From NCBI GenBank assembly GCA_964596015.1, contig CAZQSB010000007.1:1-64000 (forward strand): DNA of 64,000 nucleotides, read 5' to 3'. The translations under genes were made by a program, and so were the position numbers. The notes beneath the pieces were generated by a model that saw only the letters and a list, made by a program, of their open reading frames with translations, searched no databases and had not been told where the DNA came from. This DNA is from WJMD01 sp964596015. Lineage in GTDB: Bacteria; Joyebacterota; Joyebacteria; Joyebacterales; Joyebacteraceae. Below are positions 8,334 to 17,419 of the stretch, piece by piece (within the stretch, counting starts at the first letter, position 1; each line of letters opens with the position of its first letter).

Positions 8334-9332
8334 CTAGATGCTGACCTCTCTCAGGTACTTCGCTGCCTCTTCGGGCGGCGTCGGATTGATGTAGAAGCCG
8401 GAGCCCCACTCGAAGCCCGCGACCTTCGTCAGCTTCGGCATGAGCTCGACGTGCCAGTGGTAGTACTTGAGATCCCGCTCGCCGGTCGGCGACGTGTGAA
8501 CGATAAGGTTGTAAGGCGGGTTGTTCAGCGACGCGTTGATCCTCCGGAGCGTGTCCCTGAGGATCGACGCGTAGGCGACGCGGGCCTCTTCGTCCATCAC
8601 ATCGTACGACGGCATGTGCGCGCGCGGCATGATCCAGACCTCGAACGGGAACCTGGCCGCGAACGGCGCGATGGTTATGAACTGGTCGTTCTCGGTCACG
8701 ATCCGCGTCTTGGTCCACGTCTCCTGGGCGACGATGTCGCAGAAGACGCAGCGTTCCTTGTACGCGTAGTACTTCTTGCTGCCGGAGAGCTCTTCGATGA
8801 GCCGCTTCGGCAGGATGGGCAGCGCGATCATCTGGGAGTGAGGGTGCTCGAGCGACGCCCCGGCGGCGCTCCCGCGGTTCCGGAAGAGCTGAATGTACCG
8901 GAAGCGCGTGTCGCCCTGGAGGTCGACCATCCGCTCCTGCGTGGCCTTGACGACGAGCGCCACATGATCGACGGGGAGGTCGGCGAGACTCCTGTCGTGG
9001 TCGGGCGTCTCGATGATGACCTCGTGAGCGCCGACCCCGTTCATCTTGTCATACATGCCCTCGCCGGCGCGGTCGAGCTCTCCCTCGATGGCCAGCGCCG
9101 GGAACTTGTTGGGCACGACGCGGACGTCCCACCCGGCGGAATCCGGCTTCGTCCCCTCCTTGCGGTACGAGAGCACCTCGGGAGGCGTCTTGTCCTCGTT
9201 CCCCGAACAGAACGGGCAGAAGCCGCCCCGCCTCGCCTCGGGCTCCGTGGCGAAGTCGGTGGGACGCTTCCCCCTCTCGGTCGAAATGATGACCCAGCGT
9301 CCGAGCACCGGGTCCTTCCTCAGCTGCGGCAT
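8334..9332 (-). CDS. galT: Galactose-1-phosphate uridylyltransferase
   Basis: Leloir-pathway enzyme exchanging UMP between UDP-glucose and galactose-1-phosphate. 332 residues, typical for GalT. The metal-binding pair CPFC is at 39-42, the catalytic HPHSQ motif at 163-167 (nucleophile H165) and the HWHVELMP motif near the C-terminus; an extra CVFC pair lies near residue 196. AAGGAG lies 5 bases before the ATG. It heads a two-gene unit with glgA, linking galactose use to glycogen. In hyperthermophile-type GalTs this family can show broader nucleotidyltransfer specificity, so the true sugar is not certain. Confidence 0.92.
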   Translation of the reverse strand: MPQLRKDPVLGRWVIISTERGKRPTDFATEPEARRGGFCPFCSGNEDKTPPEVLSYRKEGTKPDSAGWDVRVVPNKFPALAIEGELDRAGEGMYDKMNGVGAHEVIIETPDHDRSLADLPVDHVALVVKATQERMVDLQGDTRFRYIQLFRNRGSAAGASLEHPHSQMIALPILPKRLIEELSGSKKYYAYKERCVFCDIVAQETWTKTRIVTENDQFITIAPFAARFPFEVWIMPRAHMPSYDVMDEEARVAYASILRDTLRRINASLNNPPYNLIVHTSPTGERDLKYYHWHVELMPKLTKVAGFEWGSGFYINPTPPEEAAKYLREVSI

Positions 9333-9388
9333 CAGGTCTCCTTGAGTTCCTGTCGGTCGGCCTGTCGCGGCCGCGCTCAGAAACAGGA

Positions 9389-9417
9389 TGGTTACCAGAA
9401 ACGCGCGCCCCGGTCAA
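9389..9417 (-). promoter_or_regulatory. Candidate promoter of galT-glgA
   Basis: Minus-strand TTGACC (9412-9417), 17-base spacer, TAACCA (9389-9394). Good -35 and spacing but a poor -10. It sits in the 97-base gap between manC and galT, the only intergenic space available. Confidence 0.4.
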
Positions 9418-9429
9418 GCGGGGCGTCGC

Positions 9430-10491
9430 TCAGTCCTCGCTCCCGCCGCGCTCGCGGAGGGCACGGACGATCTCACGCACGTCCCTCGCGCGATCCCTCG
9501 GACAGACCAGTGTCGCCTCGGCGGTCCTCACGACGACGATCCCGTCGACGCCGAGAACGCCGACGACGCCGTCCTCCGCGTCGACGACGCAGTCCCTTGC
9601 GTCCAGCACGACAACGTCTCCCCGAACCGAGTTCCCTCGCTCGTCGCCGCCCCAGATCCGAGGCATCGCGGACCACGCGCCGACGTCGTCCCAGCCGAAC
9701 GAGGAAGGCACCACGAGCACATCGGACGCGCCTTCCATGATCCCGTAGTCGACCGAGACCGAGGGACACGAGTCGTAGTAGGCCTCGAGAACGTCGGTGA
9801 AGTCGGGGTCGGACGGTTCGGCCTCCACACGCGAGAGCGCCCTGGCGACCTCGGGGAGCCGCCTCTCGGTCTCATCGAGGAACCGGTCGGCCCTCCACAC
9901 GAACATCCCGCTGTTCCAGAGGTATCCGCCGGTCTCGACGTAGGCGCGCGCCGTGGCCGCGTCCGGCTTCTCGACGAAGCGCTCGACGTGGTCCACCCCC
10001 GGGATCGAAGATGAGGGGCCCTTCAGAATATAGCCGTATTCAGTCTCGGCGCGAGTCGGTTCGATGCCCAGCGTCACGAGCGCGCGTTCGACCTCGGCCG
10101 CCTCACAGGCCAGCTCGAGCGCGGAGACGAACGCCGCCGGATCGCGCACAACGTGGTCCGCCGGCAGCACGATGAGGATCCCGTCCGGGTCCTCCCGCAG
10201 GATGATGTGCGCGGCGAGCGCGATGGCCGGGGCCGTGTTCCGACCGACGGGCTCGCCGATGACGCGTTGGGCCGGAACCTCCGGAAGCTCGTTCGCGATG
10301 GGGGCGACGAGCGTCGCCCCGGTCAGAACGAGCGTCGACTCGAACGAGACCAGCGGCTCGACCCGCTCGAGGGTCTGCCGAACGAGCGCGCGGTCCCCGA
10401 CCAGCGGCAGGAGCTGCTTCGGACGTTCCCTCGTCGAGAGCGGCCAGAGGCGCTCTCCCCAGCCTCCGGCCAGGATCACAGCGTGTCGCAC
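9430..10491 (-). CDS. manC: Mannose-1-phosphate guanylyltransferase
   Basis: Makes GDP-mannose from mannose-1-phosphate and GTP, feeding the exopolysaccharide enzymes. 353 residues from a GTG start (VRHAVILAGG) with GGGGGAGA just upstream. The pyrophosphorylase signature LAGGWGERLWPLSTRERPKQ, the metal-binding region and FVEKPD are intact, with the C-terminal beta-helix-like part. The C-terminal phosphomannose isomerase domain of bifunctional ManC proteins is absent, so an isomerase must be encoded elsewhere. It is the last gene of the exopolysaccharide run. With the AlgD-like enzyme at 16074-17399 it predicts GDP-mannuronate formation. Confidence 0.92.
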   Translation of the reverse strand: MRHAVILAGGWGERLWPLSTRERPKQLLPLVGDRALVRQTLERVEPLVSFESTLVLTGATLVAPIANELPEVPAQRVIGEPVGRNTAPAIALAAHIILREDPDGILIVLPADHVVRDPAAFVSALELACEAAEVERALVTLGIEPTRAETEYGYILKGPSSSIPGVDHVERFVEKPDAATARAYVETGGYLWNSGMFVWRADRFLDETERRLPEVARALSRVEAEPSDPDFTDVLEAYYDSCPSVSVDYGIMEGASDVLVVPSSFGWDDVGAWSAMPRIWGGDERGNSVRGDVVVLDARDCVVDAEDGVVGVLGVDGIVVVRTAEATLVCPRDRARDVREIVRALRERGGSED

Positions 10492-10507
10492 GACTCTCCC
10501 CCGTTCA

Positions 10508-11414
10508 TCAGACCGCCCGCTTTGCGCAGTAGGCGGCAATCTCTCTCAGGAGGTCGGCCTCCCCGGACCAGCCGTCGAGCGCCGCGACGGAGGCGCCGAC
10601 CAGTTCGCCGGCGACCCTGCGGGCCTCATCGACGCCGTGCACCGTGACGAACGTCTTCTTCTTCGTGTCCTCGTCGCGGCCCACGTCCTTCCCGACGGTC
10701 TCGGCGTCGCCCTCGGCGTCGAGAATGTCGTCCACGATCTGGTAGGCGAGCCCCAGGTTCCGGGCGTACCGCTCGAGATCGTCGAGCCGCTCCGCCGGGG
10801 CGCCCAGAAGGAGCGGCCCCAGCCTGACCGAAACCACGAAGAGCGCGCCGGTCTTCCTGCTCTGGATGTACTCGAGTGTCTTCGGGTCGATCGAGGCGTG
10901 CGCCGCGGTCTCGAGGTCGACGTGCTGACCTCCGACCATCCCGTACGACCCGACCGCCGTCGCCAGCTCCTTGACGGCCGCGGCGAGCCTCGGCCCGTCC
11001 GCTCCCACGGAGACTCCGTTCTCCGCGACGAGCTTGAAGGCGTGCATCAGGAGAGCGTCCGCCGCGAGGATCGCCGTCGCCACGCCGAAGACCCGGTGCG
11101 TGGTGGGCTTGCCCCTTCTGAGCGCCGCATCGTCCATCGAGGGGAGGTCGTCGAGGACGAGCGAGCAGCAGTGAACGTACTCCACGGCGCAGGCCGAGGG
11201 CGCGATGAGGTCAGCGTCGCCCCCGACGGCCCCCGCCGCAGCGAGCATGATGATGGGACGGAGACGCTTGCCGCCGCCCAGGGCGGAGTACCGAATGGCC
11301 TCGTGGATGCGCTCGGGGTACTCCCCCTTGGGNNNNNNNNNNGGGGGGAAGCCACCTGTCGAGCAGTGCCTCGACAGCCTCGCGCTCCGTGTCCAGCCGG
11401 CAGACGATGTCCAA
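10508..11414 (-). CDS. Short-chain polyprenyl diphosphate synthase (FPP/GGPP synthase), interrupted by assembly gap
   Basis: Trans-isoprenyl diphosphate synthase condensing IPP with allylic diphosphates; it could supply undecaprenyl or quinone precursors. The first Asp-rich motif is LDDLPSMDDAALRRGK, the second is YQIVDDILD, and GGGKRLRP binds IPP. The N-terminal 24 codons (TTG start at 11414, MDIVCRLDTEREAVEALLD) lie beyond a 10-N gap; the rest resumes in frame as PKGEYPERIHEAIRYS. The two sides join as in normal family members, so the true gap is probably a few codons at most, and a 10-base gap would be a false frameshift. TTG is only 24 bases past the upstream glycosyltransferase. About 300 residues, normal length. 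Confidence 0.88.
11333..11342. other. Assembly gap (10 Ns)
   Basis: A run of ten undetermined bases flanked by G-rich sequence, inside the polyprenyl synthase gene. Placeholder length; the real sequence is unknown. Confidence 0.99.
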
Positions 11415-11437
11415 CGGTACCGCCCTTCCGAGGGGAG

Positions 11438-12535
11438 CTAGAACCCCCTGAGCATCGTGTAGTAGACCGCCTCCGTGTGGAGCGTGACCCCGTCCCAGTC
11501 GTAGGTCTCGAGCACGTGCCGACGGGCCCGGTCTCCCATGGCATGACAGCTCTCGGAGTTGCCGAGGAGCCGCTGGAGCTTCCCGGCGAGGTCGTCGACG
11601 TCGCCCTTCCTGAACGTCGCGCCGCAGTCGCCGATGACCTCGAGGTTCTCAGGAATGTCGCTCGTGAGACAGCAGTTCCCGAAGCTCATGGCCTCGAGGA
11701 GCGCGATGGGGAGCCCCTCGATGTCGGACGGGAGGACGAACACGCGGGCGTTCGAGTAGAGCTCGTCGAGCACGTCCCCGTAGACATAACCCAGGAACCT
11801 TGTGCGCTCGTCTCCCATCTCGTGGAGTTTCTCCACGTAGTCGGTCGAGAAGCTCGTGCCGCCCGCGATGATGAGTTCGAGGTCCGAGTCGACCTTGCGC
11901 CAGGCGTCGAGAAGATAGTGGCAACCCTTCTCGGGAACGAGCCGGCCGACGAACAGGGCGTACTTCCCCGGCTCGATGCCGAGCTCGCGGATCTTCTCGG
12001 GCTCCCGGACGTGCGGGAGAACGGTCCCGTTCGGGATGTAGGTGACCGAGACCCCGCGCGACTCCCTGAAGTACTCGCGAAGCGCCTTCGACACGACGAT
12101 GGTCCTGTTGGGGAACCACACCGACGTGTACTCGCATCGCTTCAGCACCCACGTCGCGAGATCGCCCCACTTCTCGCGCTGCCAGTCCAGACCGTGCACC
12201 GTCACCACGGTCTTCGCCCCTCCCCACTTCGCCATGCCGGCGAAGAGCGAGGGACCGAGCGCGTGCAGGTGGACGATATCGTATCCCTCGGAGATGATGT
12301 GCGGGATGCAGGCCGCGCAGTGGGTCGCGGTGTCGAGGTGCTTCGTCCTGATGCTCGGAAGAACGACGAGCCTGACGCCCCGGTAATCCCCGCTGATCTT
12401 CGTGTAGTACGGGCGGCAGTAGACCGTGACCTCGTGACCGCGCGCGACGAGGCGGGTCGCAAGCTCCTCGACGTGCCGTTCGATGCCGCCGAACGTGGCC
12501 GGGATACCCTTCTGTCCGAGCATTGCGATCTTCAC
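11438..12535 (-). CDS. Glycosyltransferase family 4 protein
   Basis: 365-residue GT-B retaining glycosyltransferase, probably adding a sugar from a nucleotide donor to the lipid-linked repeat unit at the inner membrane. The N-terminus MLGQKGIPATFGGIERHVEE is typical of the GT4 subgroup seen in rhamnosyl/galactosyl transfer. Other GT4 marks are THGLDWQREKWG-type (VTVHGLDWQ), the C-terminal VGRLVPEKGCHYLLDAW and the E-x7-E region SDIEGLPIALLEAMSFGN. Its GTG start overlaps the stop of the next GT4 gene (GTGA). Donor and acceptor cannot be told from sequence. Confidence 0.9.
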   Translation of the reverse strand: MKIAMLGQKGIPATFGGIERHVEELATRLVARGHEVTVYCRPYYTKISGDYRGVRLVVLPSIRTKHLDTATHCAACIPHIISEGYDIVHLHALGPSLFAGMAKWGGAKTVVTVHGLDWQREKWGDLATWVLKRCEYTSVWFPNRTIVVSKALREYFRESRGVSVTYIPNGTVLPHVREPEKIRELGIEPGKYALFVGRLVPEKGCHYLLDAWRKVDSDLELIIAGGTSFSTDYVEKLHEMGDERTRFLGYVYGDVLDELYSNARVFVLPSDIEGLPIALLEAMSFGNCCLTSDIPENLEVIGDCGATFRKGDVDDLAGKLQRLLGNSESCHAMGDRARRHVLETYDWDGVTLHTEAVYYTMLRGF

Positions 12536-13746
12536 TGTGTGACCCTCTCATAGATCGAGGTGATCGACTCGTAGTGTCGCAGAGGTCCGTACTCCGTCTC
12601 GACTCTCCGTCTCGCGGCGTGCCCCATCTCGACCGCCCTCCTGCGATCGGACATGAGCGCCGTCATCGCCTCGGCCAGCGCAGCGGCGTCGCCCGTCGGA
12701 AAGTGAAGCCCGGTCTCGCCGTCCACGACGAGCTCGGGTATGCCGCCGATGGTCGACCCGACGACAGGCGTGCCGAGGGCGAACGCTTCGTAGACGGCCA
12801 GCGGCGAGTTCTCGTAGCACTCCGAAGGCACGACCGCGAAGAGCGCGTCCGAGACGACCCGGTGGAGCCTCTCGCCGGTCATGTAGCCGGTGAACTCCAC
12901 GTTCGGGAGTCCGGCGGCCCGCTCCATGAGCTCGCCCTTCATCGGCCCGCTGCCGACGATCTTGAACCTGAGGCCCGGGGCGCGCTGAAGCGCGGCGACG
13001 AGCGTCCCGAGCCCCTTCCCGACGGAGAGCCTCCCGAAACAGACGCCGTAGTCGTCGGGATCGTACCGCGGCGTGTACTTGTCGAGAGCGATCGAGTACG
13101 GCAGGTGCACGATCGAGTCCCCCGGGACCCCGTGCGCGATCATCCGGTCCCGGAGCGACCTGGACGGCGCGATGAACAGGTCGACGTTCCTCAGATAGGT
13201 CCCCAACATGCGGTGCGCGTACGCTTCGAGCGCCACCAGCATGCTCGCGGGGAGGCTCCCTCGCATGCATCGGTGGAGGACCGCCTCATAATACCTGAAC
13301 GAACCGCACCGCTCGCACGTCTCCCCGTCGACGAACATCTGGTAGTTCGGGCAGACGAGCTTGTAGTCGTGCAGCGTCTGCACCACCGGCACGCCGCGCG
13401 AGCGCAGGCCGTGGAGGATCGACGGCGACAGCTGATGCGCGATGTTGTGCAGGTGCGCGACGTCCGGCCGCGTCTCGTCGACGAGCGCCGCGATCTTCCG
13501 CCTGGCCTCCCACGAGTAGAGCACACGCCCCGCCGCCGCCAGCCTGCCGAAAACGGGCGTCTCGTTCTCGAACGGCTCGTGAGACACGAAGTAGTCGCTG
13601 AAGCGCGTTCGTTCGTTCCGTTCGTCCTCCATCGCGAACGGTACGACCTCGTGACCCCGCTCCTCGAGGATACGGGCCAGCTCGAAGAAGTAGCGCTCCG
13701 CGCCTCCCTTGACGAAGTAGTACTTGTTGGCGGCGAGCACCTTCAT
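12532..13746 (-). CDS. Glycosyltransferase family 4 protein
   Basis: 404-residue GT4 enzyme. The N-terminus ANKYYFVKGGAERYFFELA carries the GGAE motif. A Cys-rich insert (CPNYQMFVDGETCERCGSF) is seen in a subset of capsule GT4 proteins, and HDYKLVCPN is typical of it. The C-terminal donor half has CFGRLSVGKGLGTLVAAL and the E-x7-E motif PSECYENSPLAVYEAFALG. It is coupled to the downstream GT4 by overlap and lies 49 bases after the radical SAM gene. Confidence 0.9.
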   Translation of the reverse strand: MKVLAANKYYFVKGGAERYFFELARILEERGHEVVPFAMEDERNERTRFSDYFVSHEPFENETPVFGRLAAAGRVLYSWEARRKIAALVDETRPDVAHLHNIAHQLSPSILHGLRSRGVPVVQTLHDYKLVCPNYQMFVDGETCERCGSFRYYEAVLHRCMRGSLPASMLVALEAYAHRMLGTYLRNVDLFIAPSRSLRDRMIAHGVPGDSIVHLPYSIALDKYTPRYDPDDYGVCFGRLSVGKGLGTLVAALQRAPGLRFKIVGSGPMKGELMERAAGLPNVEFTGYMTGERLHRVVSDALFAVVPSECYENSPLAVYEAFALGTPVVGSTIGGIPELVVDGETGLHFPTGDAAALAEAMTALMSDRRRAVEMGHAARRRVETEYGPLRHYESITSIYERVTQ

Positions 13747-13795
13747 GCCTTGACCGGCCTCACACTTCCGGGGCGCGCGACCTCCGCGCGACGGT

Positions 13796-14779
13796 TCAGC
13801 GCCCTGTCTTTGTGTCGATGCCGAAGAGCTTCGCGCCCGCGATCCAGGCCGCGGGCCCGACCGGACGCCGCCTCATGGGGGGCGTCACGGTGCAGACCAT
13901 CCAGCACTGGTGCGGGCAGGTGGACACGGCCTCGTTGACGACGTCCCTCGTCCTCCGTCTGAGCTCCGCGAAGCTGCCGTCGCGGATGTTCCCCATCCTC
14001 GTACCGCCGATGTTGCAGGGATAGACATCCCCCCGAGGGTCCAGGAAGAAGAAGTCGGTCCCCGCCCGGCACGGAAGCCGCCTGCGCCTGCCGCGCACGT
14101 AGTCGATGACACCGCGCCAGTAGTACGCCCTCGCCCAGTCCCTCGGCCTCTTCGAGGCGAGGTCCTCCCTCAGGAGCTCGCCGAAGACGCGCGCGGCCTC
14201 GTCGGACGACGGCCTCTCGGTCTCGTGCTCCCCGAAGAAGATGGGCGAGCTGTGCGCGGCGCTCGCTATGAACGCGACCCCGAGCCTCCCGGCGAGTTCC
14301 CTGACCTTCGGGAGTTCGGAAGCGTGCTCTTCGGTCGACGTGGCGGCGAGCCCGAGATCGCGAACGCCGACCTCTCTGAGCGACCGGACCGTCTCGAGGA
14401 CCGACTCGTACGCCCCCGGAACGCCGCGGATCTCGTCGTGAAGCGCCCCGGCCGCGTCGAGCGACACCCTGACGGCGACGCCGGGCATCCGCCTCGTCAT
14501 CTCCGCGATGCGGGCGGGCGCGAGTCCGTTAGTCGAGACGACGACGCGGGCGCGGGGGCATGTCTCGCGCATCACGCGCACGACGTCGGGGAGGTCGTCC
14601 CTGAGATAGGGCTCGCCTCCACTGACATTGATCGAGACGAGCGACCGGGGCAGCCATCTGTAGTCCTCCGGCCGAAGCTCGTCCGACGCGAGCGCGTCCC
14701 GCTTCCAGATGTCGCACATCGTACACCTGGAGTTGCAGCGGTATGTCACTGCCGCAACACACCCCAGAGGGCCATTCAC
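13796..14779 (-). CDS. Radical SAM protein with SPASM-like C-terminus, within the exopolysaccharide locus
   Basis: 327 residues. The GTG start overlaps the upstream GT4 stop (GTGA), with AGGAG 6 bases upstream. The radical SAM cluster motif is C15-x3-C19-x2-C22 (YRCNSRCTMCDIW), followed by the SAM-binding NVSGGEPYLR and VVVSTNGL. The C-terminal part has further cysteines (LPCRAGTDFFFLDPRGDVYPCN and CPHQCWMVC) like the auxiliary-cluster SPASM/Twitch domain of MoaA/PqqE-type enzymes. The substrate is not evident; no small peptide precursor is seen nearby. Its place inside a glycosyltransferase run suggests modification of a sugar or lipid intermediate (inference). Confidence 0.85.
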   Translation of the reverse strand: MNGPLGCVAAVTYRCNSRCTMCDIWKRDALASDELRPEDYRWLPRSLVSINVSGGEPYLRDDLPDVVRVMRETCPRARVVVSTNGLAPARIAEMTRRMPGVAVRVSLDAAGALHDEIRGVPGAYESVLETVRSLREVGVRDLGLAATSTEEHASELPKVRELAGRLGVAFIASAAHSSPIFFGEHETERPSSDEAARVFGELLREDLASKRPRDWARAYYWRGVIDYVRGRRRRLPCRAGTDFFFLDPRGDVYPCNIGGTRMGNIRDGSFAELRRRTRDVVNEAVSTCPHQCWMVCTVTPPMRRRPVGPAAWIAGAKLFGIDTKTGR

Positions 14780-16041
14780 GCGGCGCTCCTGACCTTCCCT
14801 TCGTCCTCGTCCGGCGAGGCGCCGGGAACCGGCACCTCCTCGCCCGTGATCCCGAAGAGCGCGTCGTAGGCGCGAACGACCTCGCGACCGGTGTGTTCCC
14901 ACGAAAGCCGGTTCACGATCCGCTCCCGGTTCTTCTGCCCCATCTCCTCCGCCAGCTCCGGATCGTCCAGGAGCTGGATGATGCGCTCGCCGAACTCGAT
15001 CTCGTCATTCGCTGTCGCGTAGAGGGCCCCGTCCGCGGCCGAGTAGCGGCTCTCCTTCAGATCGAAGGAGACCATGGGCCGTCCGAACGTCATGTACTCG
15101 AGGACCTTGTTCATCGTCGAGACGTCGTTCAGGGGATTCTTCGGATCGGGGCAGACGCAGAGATCGGCCGTCGACAGGTAGCGCTGGACGTCCGAGTCCG
15201 GGATCCGGCCGGTCATCTCGACATGGTCGGTGAGTCCCAGATCGTCGCGGAGACCCTTGATGTCCTCGAAGGAATCCCCGGCGCCGATGAGCACGAAGTG
15301 GACGTTCGTGCGCCCGACGACGTCGACGACGTGACGGATGGAGCGCAGGAGGTAGTCCACGCCGTCCTGTGGCGCCATCACGCCGAGATAGCAGACCATG
15401 TGCTTGCGTCCGCGCTTGAGCTCGGGCTCGGGCTCGACCGGTCGGAACCGCGAGAGGAGCGGTCCGCTCCGGACCACGAAGGTCATGTCGCGTTCGAAGC
15501 CGCCGACCTCCACGGCGTGCTCGCGGTACGACTCGTTGGTCGAGATGACCATGTCGGCCGTCCGGTAGGTCGCCCACTCGAGCGAGCGGAGAAGCGAGAA
15601 GAAGAACGCCCGGCGACCTCCGAAACGCGAGACGTAGAGCTCCGGACACAGATCGTGCTGGTCGTAAACGAAGCGCGCCCCCCGGAGGACCTTGTAGATG
15701 AAGCCGATCAGGAAGAACGTGTCCGGGGGATTGCACGCGTGGATGGCGTCGAAGCCCGTCTCGCGCGCAACGCGGCCCGCGAACCGAAGCGACTGGAACC
15801 AGCAGTACGGGAACTCCCACGCGTACGAGAGCTTCGTGGTGGTCGGCGGAGGCGGCGGGTACCTGTATATCCTGATGCCCTCCAGCTCCTCGTACTCGGC
15901 GCGATACTGGCGTCCCTGCGGACAGATGACGCTGACCTCGTAGCCGGCCTGCTTGAGGGTCGTCGACTCGAGCCAGACGCGCCGGTCGAACGGGACCGGG
16001 AGGTTCTCCACGATGATCAGGATGCGCTTCCCGCGAGGCAT
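14776..16041 (-). CDS. Glycosyltransferase family 4 protein (WbuB-like)
   Basis: 421 residues from the ATG of MPRGKRILIIV, with GGAGG 5 bases upstream; a longer frame upstream is non-coding in character. ENLPVPFDRRVWLESTTLK is the hallmark of the WbuB/FucNAc-transferase-like GT4 subgroup. Also present are AGYEVSVICPQG, FDAIHACNPPD, YDQHDLCPE and, in the donor half, CYLGVMAPQDGVDYLL and PDPKNPLNDVSTMNKVLEYM, a degenerate E-x7-E region. It is coupled by GTGA overlap to the radical SAM gene downstream. Confidence 0.9.
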   Translation of the reverse strand: MPRGKRILIIVENLPVPFDRRVWLESTTLKQAGYEVSVICPQGRQYRAEYEELEGIRIYRYPPPPPTTTKLSYAWEFPYCWFQSLRFAGRVARETGFDAIHACNPPDTFFLIGFIYKVLRGARFVYDQHDLCPELYVSRFGGRRAFFFSLLRSLEWATYRTADMVISTNESYREHAVEVGGFERDMTFVVRSGPLLSRFRPVEPEPELKRGRKHMVCYLGVMAPQDGVDYLLRSIRHVVDVVGRTNVHFVLIGAGDSFEDIKGLRDDLGLTDHVEMTGRIPDSDVQRYLSTADLCVCPDPKNPLNDVSTMNKVLEYMTFGRPMVSFDLKESRYSAADGALYATANDEIEFGERIIQLLDDPELAEEMGQKNRERIVNRLSWEHTGREVVRAYDALFGITGEEVPVPGASPDEDEGKVRSAA

Positions 16042-16073
16042 GTCGCCTCCATGGCTTCGGGACCAGGGTCTCT

Positions 16074-17399
16074 CTACCAGGCGATCCCCATGTAGTTGCA
16101 CGCGAGCGACGAGGGGTCGTCGACGATCCGAACGAGGTCGACGACCGTCTTGTCGGCGCCCAGGCGCCCCGGAACGTCTCTGAACTCCTCGGACGCGTTC
16201 GCGATGACGATGACGTCTGAGCGCTCGATGACCTCGTCGATGGTGTCGGCCTTCAGACGCTGCGCGTACGGCAGCTCGTGTTCGAGGAAGCCGAGGTTCG
16301 AGCCGAAGAGGGCTTCCCACGAGATGTTCTTGTCGAAGATCGAGAGCTCATAGCCCTTGCCGATGAGCGTGCCCACGACCTGGACGATCGGGCTTTCGCG
16401 GAGGTCGTCGGTCCCGGCCTTGAAGCTCATTCCGAGAACGCCGACGCGCCTGTTGCCCGTGCTCCGGATCATCTCGATGGCGCGCTCGATCTGCAGGTCG
16501 TTCGACGGCGTCGCGGCCGAGAGGACGGGGCACTCGACGCCCGTCTCCTTGCTCATCCGCACGACGGCGCGAAGGTCCTTCGGCAGGCAGGACCCGCCGA
16601 AAGCGAAGCCCGGCTTCAGGTAGTACGGCGAGAGATTGAGCTGCGTATCGAGACAGAAGATCTCCATGACCTTGTGGCTGTCCGGCACACCGAGGGCCTT
16701 GGCGAGCGTGCCGATCTCGTTCGCGAAGCAGACCTTGATGGCGTGGAAGCAGTTGTCGGCGTACTTCACCATCTCCGAGACCTTGATGTCGGTCCGGACA
16801 AGGGGCGCGTCGATCGAGGCGTAGAGCTCGACCAGCGCGTCGCCCGCGCGACTGCCGGGCGTCCGCTCGCCGATGACGATCTTGGGCGGATGGTAGAAGT
16901 CCTGAACGGCCGACGCCTCGCGGAGGAACTCGGGATTGAAGCAGACGCCGAAGCGAACGCCTTCCTTCGTCCCGGACTCCTCCTCGATGAGAGGCATCAG
17001 CTCGTGCTCCACCGTTCCGGGCGGGATCGTGCTGCGGAAGACGACCGTGTGGAAGCGGTCGACGTCGCGGATCACCTCTCCGATCTGGTGGCACACTCTC
17101 TTGGTGTACTCCAGATTGGGACTGCCGGACTCCGCCGACGGGGTCCCGACGCACACGAGGGAGATGTCGGTTCCGCTGACGGCCTCTTCGTAGTCGCCGG
17201 TCGCGGTCAGACGCCCCGATTCGACGCCCTTCGCGATGAGCTCTGGGAGCCGGGGTTCGACGATCGGACTCTCGCCGTCCCGGATGAGCGAGGTCTTGCG
17301 CTCATCGACGTCGAGGCCGATGACCGTGTGTCCCATCTCGGAGAGACACGCCGCGGAAACGCACCCAACATAACCAAGTCCAAGGACGCTCACCTTCAT
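16074..17399 (-). CDS. algD: GDP-mannose 6-dehydrogenase (AlgD-like UDP-glucose/GDP-mannose dehydrogenase family)
   Basis: Oxidises GDP-mannose to GDP-mannuronate with two NAD+. 441 residues, as in AlgD (436). NAD-binding GLGYVGCVSAACLSEMGH begins at residue 7. The catalytic Cys lies in FGGSCLPKDLRA, and the domain swap helix and GMSFKAGTDDLRESP are AlgD-like. The C-terminus GIAW parallels the GICW of Pseudomonas AlgD, which favours GDP-mannose over UDP-sugar. SD GGAGGGAG lies upstream of the ATG. ManC in the same locus makes its substrate. UDP-glucose or UDP-ManNAc dehydrogenase remain possible but fit less well. Confidence 0.85.
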   Translation of the reverse strand: MKVSVLGLGYVGCVSAACLSEMGHTVIGLDVDERKTSLIRDGESPIVEPRLPELIAKGVESGRLTATGDYEEAVSGTDISLVCVGTPSAESGSPNLEYTKRVCHQIGEVIRDVDRFHTVVFRSTIPPGTVEHELMPLIEEESGTKEGVRFGVCFNPEFLREASAVQDFYHPPKIVIGERTPGSRAGDALVELYASIDAPLVRTDIKVSEMVKYADNCFHAIKVCFANEIGTLAKALGVPDSHKVMEIFCLDTQLNLSPYYLKPGFAFGGSCLPKDLRAVVRMSKETGVECPVLSAATPSNDLQIERAIEMIRSTGNRRVGVLGMSFKAGTDDLRESPIVQVVGTLIGKGYELSIFDKNISWEALFGSNLGFLEHELPYAQRLKADTIDEVIERSDVIVIANASEEFRDVPGRLGADKTVVDLVRIVDDPSSLACNYMGIAW

Positions 17400-17419
17400 G
17401 TCTCGATGTCTCCCTCCTG

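Noticed and set aside
10064..12553. An 829-codon open frame on the plus strand (and similar long plus-strand frames at 4797-6644, 14743-16095, 34190-35629, 47613-region and 60854-63319).
   Set aside because: They lie antisense to well-recognised genes, are Arg/Pro/Gly/Asp-rich and match no family; long shadow frames are expected at this GC content.
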